Part shown: positions 1 through 5,142 of the stretch, piece by piece
How the letters are laid out: every line of letters begins with the position of its first letter
Numbering within the stretch: the stretch's first letter is position 1
Source of the DNA: Frankiales bacterium
GTDB taxonomy: Bacteria; Actinomycetota; Actinomycetes; Mycobacteriales; SCTD01
Reading direction: 5' to 3'
Length of the DNA: 6,138 nucleotides
Assembly: GCA_004299215.1 (NCBI GenBank)
Contig: SCTD01000069.1
Span: forward strand, 1-6,138
The notes under the pieces: model-generated
Told to the model about the DNA's origin: nothing
What the model saw: the letters and a program-made list of their open reading frames with translations, nothing else
Database searches by the model: none
Translations under genes and position numbers: made by a program

Positions 1-92
1 CCTCCCCGTGGTGCTGGAGGCCGCTGCCGCAGCCGACGTCGAGCACCCGGTCGCCGGGCTCCAGCGCAGCGGCCTCCAGCACCACGGGGAGG
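1..92. repeat. perfect 27-bp inverted repeat with 38-nt spacer at the window edge
   Basis: Bases 1-27 are the exact reverse complement of 66-92. The pairing ends at a C/C mismatch (28 versus 65) and begins at the first base of the window. Both arms lie inside the methyltransferase reading frame, and one arm replaces the expected sequence right after motif I. A perfect 27-bp match starting at the very end of the sequence, inside a conserved gene, is what a fold-back chimera at a contig end would produce. A real stem-loop is the less likely alternative. Confidence 0.9.
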
Positions 93-187
93 AAGCCCTC
101 GAGCGTGCGGTCGTACCGGTCAGGGGCGTCCACCCAGGCCCGGCTGACCGGCCCGTTCCACAGCTCGGACATCTCCTGGTTCGGCAT
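1..187 (-). CDS. class I SAM-dependent methyltransferase, N-terminal fragment (runs off the left edge)
   Basis: Read on the minus strand from an ATG at 187-185, the product opens with MPNQEMSELWNGPVSRAWVD and reaches the SAM-binding motif I, VLDVGCGSG, near residues 46-54. This is the Rossmann nucleotide-binding loop of class I methyltransferases, and the start is typical of UbiE/Methyltransf_11-type enzymes of unassigned substrate. A good Shine-Dalgarno sequence (GAGGGAG, complement of 194-200) lies 6 nt before the ATG. The gene is divergent from the MoeA-like gene. After GCGSG the reading becomes LQHHGE, which does not look like the usual continuation (often TTxxLA). Those bases (1-27) are the exact reverse complement of 66-92 in the same gene, so the last nine or so codons are probably artefactual. 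Only about 50 residues can be trusted. Family call is secure; substrate unknown. Confidence 0.8.
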   Translation of the reverse strand, partial: MPNQEMSELWNGPVSRAWVDAPDRYDRTLEGFLPVVLEAAALEPGDRVLDVGCGSGLQHHGE

Positions 188-251
188 GCGCGGCTCCCTC
201 GTCCGGGCGGACGGTAGAGGATGGAGACACCGGCGAGCGAGGGGGAGGAAC
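188..251. promoter_or_regulatory. divergent intergenic region between the methyltransferase and moeA-like genes
   Basis: This 64-bp gap must hold the start signals of both divergent genes unless their promoters lie inside the coding regions. The ribosome sites are visible: CTCCCTC at 194-200 (minus-strand SD for the methyltransferase) and the purine run GGGGGAGGAA at 241-250 (SD for the GTG at 252). I see no convincing -35/-10 pair and no clear operator; TAGAGG at 213-218 is a weak -10-like string only. Confidence 0.4.
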
Positions 252-1400
252 GTGCGCGGGCACCTGGCGTGGACCGCCGCGCGCTCCCTGGCGTACGACG
301 CCGCAGTCCCGCTGGGGCCCGAGTGCCGGCCGCTCGCCGGCTGCGCCGGCACCACCCTCGCCGCTCCGCTGGTCGCGCGGACGCCCCTGCCGCCGTGGGA
401 CATCGCGGCGATGGACGGCTTCGCGGTCGCCGGCGACGGCCCGTGGGAGGCCGTCGGCGAGGTGCTCGCCGGTGCGCCGCCGGGCCGGCCGCTCGTGCCC
501 GGCACGGCCGTCGCGGTCGGCACCGGCGCGGGCGTTCCCGCGGGAACGTCGGCGGTGCTGCAGGTGGAGCGCGCCGAGGTGCGCGGCGGCGTCCTGCACG
601 GACAGGTCGCACCCGGGCAGCACCTGCGCCGGGCGGGCGAGGAGTGCGCTGCCGGCCAGGAGCTGCTGCCGGCCGGCACGCCCGTCACCGCGGCGGTGCT
701 CGGGCTGGCTGCGGGGTGCGGTCACGACTCCCTGCTCGTACGGCCGCGGCCGCGGGTCGTCGCCCTCGTCACCGGTGACGAGCTGCTGGAGGAGGGGCTG
801 CCGCGGGACGGGCGGGTCCGCGACGCGCTCGGCCCGCAGCTCGACCTGCTGGTCACCGCGCACGGCGGCGAGCTGGTCGCCGCGGCGCGGCTGCGCGACG
901 ACCCCGACCTGCTGCGCACGAGCATCGAGACCGCCGCGGCGGGCGTCGTGGTGGTGACCGGCGCGAGCTCCGTCGGGTCGGCCGACCACCTGCGCCCGGT
1001 GCTGGTCGGGCTGGGCGCCGCGCTGCTCGTCGACGGCGTCGACTGCCGGCCGGGGCACCCCCAGCTGCTGGCCCGGCTGCCGGACGGCCGTCACGTGGTC
1101 GGCCTGCCCGGCAACCCGCTGGCGGCCGTGGTCGCCGCGGCCACCCTGCTCGGACCGCTGCTCGCCGGGTGCACCGGACGGCCGGTCCGCACCGGCACCG
1201 CCCTGCTGGGTGAGCCGCTGGAGGCAGGCCGCGGCACGCGACTGGTCCCCGTACGCCGGGACGGGCTGCACGTGCACTCGGTCCCCGCCGCGGGCGCGGG
1301 GATGCTGCTGGGAACGGCGGTCGCGGACGCCCTCGCGGTCGTCCCGCCGGGCCGTGACCTGCGCGCCGGGGACGAGGTCGAGGTGCTCCCGCTCGGCTGA
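252..1400 (+). CDS. moeA: MoeA-like molybdopterin molybdenumtransferase
   Basis: MoeA inserts molybdate into adenylylated molybdopterin in the last step of molybdenum cofactor synthesis, in the cytoplasm. The 382-residue product is close to the usual length of about 400. Family landmarks appear in order: PPWDIAAMDGFAV at 47-59 (the DxSAMDGYAV region), GTGAGVPAGTSAVLQVE near 90-106, a HLRRAGEEC-type linker, then the MoCF/MogA-like domain with VTGDEL near 173-178, GRVRD, GASSVG at 237-242 and GLPGNP at 284-289, and finally the C-terminal beta domain. I chose the GTG at 252 because GGGGGAGG sits just before it and the family homology begins there; the in-frame ATG at 105 would overlap the divergent methyltransferase. 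Oddities: the usual GGVS of the GGVSVGxxD loop reads GASS, and the usual KPGKP reads RPGHP, so this is a divergent member. It could be a second MoeA paralogue or a MoeA-like protein with altered activity. Confidence 0.85.
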   Translation: MRGHLAWTAARSLAYDAAVPLGPECRPLAGCAGTTLAAPLVARTPLPPWDIAAMDGFAVAGDGPWEAVGEVLAGAPPGRPLVPGTAVAVGTGAGVPAGTSAVLQVERAEVRGGVLHGQVAPGQHLRRAGEECAAGQELLPAGTPVTAAVLGLAAGCGHDSLLVRPRPRVVALVTGDELLEEGLPRDGRVRDALGPQLDLLVTAHGGELVAAARLRDDPDLLRTSIETAAAGVVVVTGASSVGSADHLRPVLVGLGAALLVDGVDCRPGHPQLLARLPDGRHVVGLPGNPLAAVVAAATLLGPLLAGCTGRPVRTGTALLGEPLEAGRGTRLVPVRRDGLHVHSVPAAGAGMLLGTAVADALAVVPPGRDLRAGDEVEVLPLG

Positions 1401-1443
1401 GGCGTAGCGTCCCCGGTCGGATCTTGTCGCGGGAGGATGAACG

Positions 1444-2616
1444 ATGACCACCACCGCACCCTGGGCGAACCTGCCCCCCGGGCTGGGCGACAGCGTGCGG
1501 CCGTTCCTCAGCGAGGTCGTCGACGAGGTGATCGGCAGCATCCCGTCCGAGGTGCCGAGCTACGCCCGGCCGCTCGAGGGGCGCTTCGGGCAGGGCGTGC
1601 GGCTCGGCGTCGAGGTCGCGCTCGGCCGCTTCCTGGACCTGCCGGGGACCGACAGCCCGGCACTGGCGCCGGAGGACCGCGACGTCTACCTCGCGCTCGG
1701 TCGCGGGGAGCTGCTGCAGGGCCGCAGCCTCGAGGCCCTGCTGGCGGCCTACCGGGTGGGCGCCCGGGTCGCGTTCCGCCGGTTCGCCGACCTGGCCGGG
1801 CACCTCGACCCGGGGCTGCTCATGCCGCTCGCCGAGTCGGTCTTCGCCTACATCGACGAGCTCTCCGCGGTCAGCGCCGAGGGGTTCGCCGAGGAGCAGA
1901 GCCGGCGGGCGGGGGAGTCGGACCGGCGACGGGCGGAGCTGCTGACCCTGCTGCTGTCGGGCACCGCCGACGCCCCGTCGATCGCCGCCGCGGCTGCGGC
2001 GGCCGGCTGGACCACCCCTGACGAGGTCGTCGTCGTCGTGGTGGACGAGGCGGCGGGCGGTGGCCTGCGCACCCGGCTCGGCCCCGACGCGCTGGTCGCT
2101 CCGCACGCCGGGGAGGTCGTCGCGCTGCTCGCGGGGCCGCTGCGCACGGGCCAGCGGGAGGCGCTGCGGACCGCGCTCGCCGGGCGGCGCGCGGGGGTCG
2201 GGCCGGGCCGGCCCTGCCCCGCCGCACCCGCCAGCCTGCGGCTCGCGCAGCAGGCCGCCGCGCTGCTCAGCCGCGGGCTCGTCGTCGGCGACCCGGTCTT
2301 CGCCGACGAGCACCTCGCCGACCTGATCGTGCACCGCGACCCGGAGCTGGTCGCCTCCCTCGCGGCGGCCCGGCTGGCACCGCTCGAGCAGCTGCGCGAC
2401 AGCTCGCGCGAGCGGTTCGCCGAGACCCTGCTGGCCTGGCTGCAGCACCGCGGTGAGCGCCAGCACGTCGCCGCCGTCCTGCACGTCCATCCGCAGACGG
2501 TCGGCTACCGGCTGGGCAGGCTGCGCGAGATGTTCGGTGCAGCCCTCGATGATCCACAGTCGCGCTTCGAGCTCGAGCTGGCGCTGCGCTCCCGGATGGC
2601 GGCTGCAGCGGGTTAG
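1444..2616 (+). CDS. PucR/CdaR-type transcriptional regulator
   Basis: A 390-residue DNA-binding regulator. The C-terminus carries the PucR-type helix-turn-helix: TLLAWLQHRGER from residue 328, then AAVLHVHPQTVGYRL at 343-357 and a trailing DDPQSRFELELAL segment, matching the family pattern A-x-x-L-x-V-H-x-x-T-V-x-Y-R-L. The middle (about 150-280) has the alternating hydrophobic pattern of the degenerate GGDEF-like domain common in CdaR/PucR proteins, with an alanine run and a VVVVVV strand near 190. The N-terminal 150 residues are helical and probably sense a signal; no ligand can be assigned. The ATG at 1444 follows GGGAGG (1431-1436) by 7 nt; the out-of-frame ATG at 1437 was rejected. It starts 43 nt after the moeA-like gene and ends 10 nt before the mauE-like gene, so it may regulate the operon downstream. 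Known relatives regulate very different pathways, so the target is not inferable from the family. Confidence 0.88.
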   Translation: MTTTAPWANLPPGLGDSVRPFLSEVVDEVIGSIPSEVPSYARPLEGRFGQGVRLGVEVALGRFLDLPGTDSPALAPEDRDVYLALGRGELLQGRSLEALLAAYRVGARVAFRRFADLAGHLDPGLLMPLAESVFAYIDELSAVSAEGFAEEQSRRAGESDRRRAELLTLLLSGTADAPSIAAAAAAAGWTTPDEVVVVVVDEAAGGGLRTRLGPDALVAPHAGEVVALLAGPLRTGQREALRTALAGRRAGVGPGRPCPAAPASLRLAQQAAALLSRGLVVGDPVFADEHLADLIVHRDPELVASLAAARLAPLEQLRDSSRERFAETLLAWLQHRGERQHVAAVLHVHPQTVGYRLGRLREMFGAALDDPQSRFELELALRSRMAAAAG

Positions 2617-2626
2617 CCTGCCGGGC

Positions 2627-3148
2627 ATGGACGCCCTCGCCGGGCCGTACCTCGCGTCGGCCGCCCTGCTCGTCGCAGCCGGTGCGGCCAAGGTCCGCGA
2701 CCCGCTGCCGCTGATGCGGGCGCTCGTCACGGCCGGCGTCCCCTCCCGCCCCGCTCTGGCTCCGCTGGTGCGCACCGGCGCGGCGGTCGAGATCGCCCTG
2801 GGACTGGTCGCGATCGGCACCGGTCACGCCGTGGCAGCTGCCGGGGTCGCCCTCTCCTACCTGGCCTTCACCGGCTTCGTGCTGCTCGCGATGACGCGCG
2901 GCGGCGTGCTGGCCTCGTGCGGCTGCTTCGGCAAGGCGGACACCCCGCCGACGCGCACCCACGTCACGGTGACCGCAGCACTCGCCGCCGTCGCCGCGGT
3001 GGTCGCCGTGCGCCCGCTCGGGCCGCTGCCGGACCTGCTCGCGACCGCGCCGTGGAACGGCCTCCCGCTGCTGCTCGCGACCGCGGCCGTCGCGGCGACG
3101 ACCTACCTCGTGCTGGCGCTGCTGCCGGTGCTCCGGGTGCGCGCGTGA
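2627..3148 (+). CDS. MauE/DoxX-like redox-associated membrane protein
   Basis: A 173-residue membrane protein with four or more hydrophobic segments (about residues 6-22, 46-65, 69-90, 110-125 and 145-170). Between the third and fourth lies the hallmark SCGCFG (C98 and C100) followed by DTPPTRTH (H112), the signature of the MauE family. In methylamine utilisation MauE is needed, with MauD, for folding of the disulfide-rich light chain MauA, probably by moving electrons across the membrane to or from the thioredoxin-like partner. The same pairing is seen here: the next gene is a thioredoxin-fold protein whose GTG start overlaps this stop by 4 nt (GTGA, 3145-3148). The ATG at 2627 is the first start after the regulator's stop and opens with the first membrane segment. 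Its own SD is weak, so translation may depend on the upstream gene. The homology call is by motif and topology; the substrate is inference. Confidence 0.85.
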   Translation: MDALAGPYLASAALLVAAGAAKVRDPLPLMRALVTAGVPSRPALAPLVRTGAAVEIALGLVAIGTGHAVAAAGVALSYLAFTGFVLLAMTRGGVLASCGCFGKADTPPTRTHVTVTAALAAVAAVVAVRPLGPLPDLLATAPWNGLPLLLATAAVAATTYLVLALLPVLRVRA

Positions 3149-3831
3149 CCGCCGTCGTCGCGGCGCTCGCCGTGGCGGTGCTGCTGCTGGCGGTGCTCGT
3201 CGCCGGCCTGCTGCGCAGCCACGCCGAGATCCTCAAGGCGCTGCACGAGCTCGGCGCCGGGCTCGAGCTCGACCGCGCCGAGGGCCCTGTCGACGTGACG
3301 ATCGAGGGAGTGCGGACCCCGCGTCGCGCGGCGGGCGCGCAGACCGCCGAGGCGGTCACCGGCGAGACCCTCGACGGCGAGGCGGTCGCCCTCTCCCTGA
3401 CCGCCGGCACCGACACGCTGCTCGCGTTCCTGTCCTCCGGCTGCTCGACCTGCGGCGCCTTCTGGGAGGCCTTCGCCGAGCGCGAGCTCGACGTCCCCGG
3501 CGGCGCCCGGCTGGTCGTGGTCACGAAGGGGCTCGACGAGGAGAGCGCCTCCGCCCTGGCGGCGCGCGCCCCCCGGCACGTGCAGCTCGTCGCGAGCAGC
3601 AGCGCGTGGGAGGGCTTCGCCGTGCCGGGCTCGCCGTACTTCGTCTACGTCGACGGCACCGGCCGGGTCATCGGCGAGGGCTCGGCGGCGACCTGGTCCG
3701 CGGTCGTCAGCCTCATGGGGCAGGCGCACGCCGACGACGCGCACCGCCGCGGCCGGCTGTCGCGGCAGGGCCGGGACGACGCCGCCCTCTCGGCCGCCGG
3801 CATCCGCCCCGGGGACCCGTCCCTCTCATGA
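3145..3831 (+). CDS. membrane-anchored thioredoxin-fold protein (MauD/TlpA-like)
   Basis: A 228-residue protein with one N-terminal membrane anchor (about residues 4-24), a short helical stretch (RSHAEILKALHELGAGLE), and an extracytoplasmic thioredoxin-like domain from about residue 70. The active-site motif is CSTC (C100, C103) in the context FLSSGCSTCGAFW, and SPYFVYVDGTGRV near 163-175 supplies the expected cis-proline (P164) and following strand. Both cysteines are present, so it should be redox-active. It is the likely partner of the MauE-like protein, with which it overlaps by GTGA, and its stop overlaps the next start by ATGA (3828-3831). The GTG at 3145 is preferred because it opens directly into the membrane segment; upstream in this frame is the shadow of the mauE-like gene. 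There is no clear SD, consistent with translational coupling. A charged tail ends in GIRPGDPSLS. The exact substrate, perhaps the exported cysteine-rich protein encoded at the end of the operon, is inferred from context. Confidence 0.83.
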   Translation: MTAVVAALAVAVLLLAVLVAGLLRSHAEILKALHELGAGLELDRAEGPVDVTIEGVRTPRRAAGAQTAEAVTGETLDGEAVALSLTAGTDTLLAFLSSGCSTCGAFWEAFAERELDVPGGARLVVVTKGLDEESASALAARAPRHVQLVASSSAWEGFAVPGSPYFVYVDGTGRVIGEGSAATWSAVVSLMGQAHADDAHRRGRLSRQGRDDAALSAAGIRPGDPSLS

Positions 3832-4481
3832 GCCTGCTCCTCGTCGTCGGCCTCCCGCTCGCGGCCCTCGCCGCGATCCGCGCCACCTGGAGCCCTTGAG
3901 GTGAGTCGATGCTGACCAGCATCACTCCGCTCGGTGAGCGGAGCAGGGGCAACCGCTACGCCGTGACCATCACGGCGTACGTCGTGGGCTGCCTGCTGGG
4001 CGGGGCCGCGATAGGCCTCCTGCTCGGCGCCGCCGGCAGCCTGCTGCCGACCCTGCCTGCACTCCTTCTCGCCGGGATCGCCTGCCTGGTAGCCGCTCTC
4101 GCGGATGCGCGCGGGTGGCTGCCGCTCGGCCGGCGGCAGGTCGACGAGGACTGGCTGGCCAGCTACCGCGGCTGGGTCTACGGCTTCGGCTTCGGCGTGC
4201 AGCTCGGCTTCGGGGTGGTCACCATCGTCACCAGCGCGGCCACGGTCGCCGTCCTGGCGCTGGCGCTGCTCACCCAGTCTCCGGCCGGTGGGCTGCTCGT
4301 CGGGCTGGTCTTCGGCGGCGCTCGCGCCCTCCCCGCACTGCTGCTCGGCCGCGCCGCCAGCCACGGCGAGCTGCGGTCCATGGCCGCCGGTCTCGAGCGC
4401 CGCGCCCCCGCTGCCGCCCGCGCCACCGTCACGGCGCTCGCCCTCGGCGGCGCCGTCCTGCTGATCGGAGCAGCCACGTGA
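3828..4481 (+). CDS. CcdA/DsbD-like polytopic membrane protein with in-frame UGA (candidate selenoprotein)
   Basis: Read through the single TGA at 3897-3899, this frame gives 217 residues, the usual size for CcdA-type proteins, which carry electrons across the membrane to extracytoplasmic thioredoxin-like partners. The first segment is MSLLLVVGLPLAALAAIRAT, followed by WSP-[TGA]-GESMLTSITPLGER. The TGA is residue 24, the place of the redox cysteine in the CcdA motif SPC of membrane segment 1. Further hydrophobic stretches lie near 44-71, 77-93, 116-150, 155-175 and 195-215, with a conserved-looking RGWVYGFGFGVQLGFG at about 114-129. The only true cysteines are C55 and C86, both in membrane segments; the second CcdA redox cysteine (TM4) is not obvious. 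The ATG at 3828 overlaps the upstream stop by ATGA, and the stop overlaps the next GTG by GTGA, so the neighbours treat 3828-4481 as one gene. Seen: frame, motif and overlaps. Inferred: selenocysteine. Alternatives: nonsense mutation, base-call error, or a 23-residue peptide plus reinitiation at 3909. Confidence 0.65.
3897..3899 (+). other. in-frame TGA at the CcdA SPC cysteine position (candidate selenocysteine codon)
   Basis: The codons around it read TGG AGC CCT TGA GGT GAG TCG ATG, i.e. W-S-P-stop-G-E-S-M. It is the only stop in a frame that is open from 3828 to 4481. TGA differs from a cysteine codon by one base and falls exactly on the residue expected to be cysteine. That is the usual way a selenoprotein with cysteine homologues shows itself. 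A point nonsense mutation or sequencing error would look identical in this single sequence. Confidence 0.55.
3903..3927 (+). promoter_or_regulatory. hairpin A just downstream of the TGA (possible SECIS, bulged)
   Basis: GAGT (3903-3906) pairs with ACTC (3924-3927), then a single bulged C (3907), then GATGCT (3908-3913) pairs with AGCATC (3918-3923) around a GACC loop (3914-3917). The lower stem, one-base bulge, upper stem and loop opening with G recall the layout of bacterial SECIS elements. The loop begins only 14 nt after the TGA, on the short side, and the bulge is C rather than the U of E. coli fdhF. It shares bases 3925-3927 with hairpin B, so the two cannot form fully together. If not a SECIS, it would also mask the ATG at 3909. 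Confidence 0.35.
3909..4481 (+). CDS. alternative reading of the CcdA-like gene: 190-residue membrane protein starting after the TGA
   Basis: If the TGA at 3897-3899 really terminates translation, the downstream part can start at the ATG at 3909, preceded by a purine-rich GAGGTGAG (3898-3905) that could serve as an SD. The product would be 190 residues, beginning MLTSITPLGER, with four to five membrane segments but without the first segment and without the SPC-type redox residue. The upstream piece would then be a free 23-residue hydrophobic peptide (3828-3899, MSLLLVVGLPLAALAAIRAT plus WSP). This is an alternative to the 3828-4481 entry and not an extra gene. I consider it less likely because the homology to CcdA-type proteins crosses the TGA without a break. 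Confidence 0.3.
   Translation: MLTSITPLGERSRGNRYAVTITAYVVGCLLGGAAIGLLLGAAGSLLPTLPALLLAGIACLVAALADARGWLPLGRRQVDEDWLASYRGWVYGFGFGVQLGFGVVTIVTSAATVAVLALALLTQSPAGGLLVGLVFGGARALPALLLGRAASHGELRSMAAGLERRAPAAARATVTALALGGAVLLIGAAT
3925..3943 (+). promoter_or_regulatory. hairpin B, perfect 8-bp stem with GGU loop (possible SECIS)
   Basis: CTCCGCTC (3925-3932) and GAGCGGAG (3936-3943) form a perfect 8-bp stem closing a GGT loop (3933-3935); if the top C-G pair opens, the loop is CGGTG. The loop lies 33 nt after the TGA. Bacterial SECIS hairpins sit inside the coding region a few tens of nucleotides after the UGA and expose guanines in the apical loop (GGUC in fdhF), so position and loop fit. No bulged U is seen in the stem. 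Such a stem can also arise by chance in GC-rich DNA, so this is support and not proof. Confidence 0.4.
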
Positions 4482-4936
4482 ACCTCGACCACGCCGGCGT
4501 GCGCGTCGCGCTCCCCACCGGGTGGGAGGCGCGGGCGCGACTGCAGCCGAGCAACCGGCCCGGAGCGCGCGGCAACCTGCTCCTGCACGCGGCGACCGTC
4601 CCGCTGCCGGCCGAGCGCGGTGACTTCGGCAGCGGCGTCGTCGAGCTGCTCGGTCCGGACGACGTCTTCCTCTCGCTGTTCGAGTACGACCGGGCCGACG
4701 CGGGCAAGGCGCTCTTCGCCGCGCAGGGCCTGCCGGCGCTGCGCCCGAGCGACTTCTCCACCAAGCACCTGCAGCGGACGGCGGACGGCCGCAGCGGCGG
4801 GCAGTGGTTCTTCCAGGTGGCGGGTCGGCCGTTCTGCCTGTTCGTCGTCCTCGGCAGCCACAGCCGCCGCGCCGCCGGCGCCGCGCGCGCGTCCGCGCTG
4901 CTGTTCCGCACCACCGTCAAGGAGCTCTCCGGATGA
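4478..4936 (+). CDS. soluble protein of unknown function in the MauE/thioredoxin operon
   Basis: A 152-residue protein that I do not assign to a named family. It has no signal peptide or membrane segment and should be cytosolic. Visible features: RVALPTGWEARA at 9-20 near the N-terminus, a GNLLLHAATVPLP strand at 32-44, GDFGSGVVELLGPDDVFLSL at 48-67, a hydrophobic FFQVAGRPFCLFVVLGS strand pair at 111-127, and a helical C-terminus. The alpha/beta pattern opening with a L-P-x-G-W motif recalls Mog1/PsbP-like folds (as in LpqN-type proteins), but this is only a fold guess. There is one cysteine (C120), so it is unlikely to be a dithiol oxidoreductase. The GTG at 4478 overlaps the upstream stop by GTGA and follows GGAG (4467-4470) by 7 nt; its stop overlaps the next start by ATGA (4933-4936). 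Tight coupling on both sides suggests it works with the exported cysteine-rich protein or its redox system, perhaps as a chaperone or accessory factor. That role is inference. Confidence 0.75.
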   Translation: MNLDHAGVRVALPTGWEARARLQPSNRPGARGNLLLHAATVPLPAERGDFGSGVVELLGPDDVFLSLFEYDRADAGKALFAAQGLPALRPSDFSTKHLQRTADGRSGGQWFFQVAGRPFCLFVVLGSHSRRAAGAARASALLFRTTVKELSG

Positions 4937-5142
4937 CCTCGACCCGCGCGGCGCTCGCCGCCGTCGACCCCGGCGCCGAGGCGGTCGCCTCGACCCTCGG
5001 CCAGCGGGCCGTGGACCGGGTGACCGGGTGGCTGTCCGGTCGTACGTCCCGGCGCGGGTTCCTGCTGAAGGCAGGCGTCCTCGGCACCGCGCTCGCCGTC
5101 GACCCGAGGGGCTACGTGCTCCGGCCGGGAACGGCCTACGCC
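4933..5142 (+). other. Tat signal peptide with long n-region
   Basis: Residues 1-70. About 39 residues precede the SRRGFLLK motif (R40, R41), then the hydrophobic core AGVLGTALAV, then a P/G/R-rich stretch ending in TAYA, a fair signal peptidase I site. A long n-region before TSRRGF is also a feature of MauA precursors, which supports the family link. Confidence 0.8.

Noticed and set aside
105..251. In-frame extension of the moeA-like gene to the ATG at 105
   Set aside because: It would overlap the divergent methyltransferase start, has no matching homology, and a purine-rich SD precedes the GTG at 252.
533..548. Perfect 16-bp palindrome CGTTCCCGCGGGAACG inside the moeA-like gene
   Set aside because: It lies within a conserved coding segment (GVPAGTS), and with this base composition one such palindrome in 6 kb is expected by chance at about even odds. 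No second copy near a promoter was seen.
1401..1443. Possible terminator or promoter between the moeA-like and pucR-type genes
   Set aside because: No stable hairpin with a T-run and no convincing -35/-10 pair; TAGCGT at 1405-1410 is an isolated -10-like string.
120..1541. Long open minus-strand frame opposite the moeA-like gene
   Set aside because: Antisense shadow of a GC-rich gene; its product is low-complexity R/G/A/Q-rich and shows no motif, whereas the plus strand has clear MoeA homology.
2016..2046. GTC/GTG repeat encoding a valine run in the PucR-type regulator
   Set aside because: Probably an ordinary hydrophobic strand in the GGDEF-like domain written with biased codons; no sign of a phase-variable tract.
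853..2820. 655-codon minus-strand frame across moeA-like, pucR-type and mauE-like genes
   Set aside because: It spans three well-supported plus-strand genes, and its translation is compositionally biased without recognisable domains.
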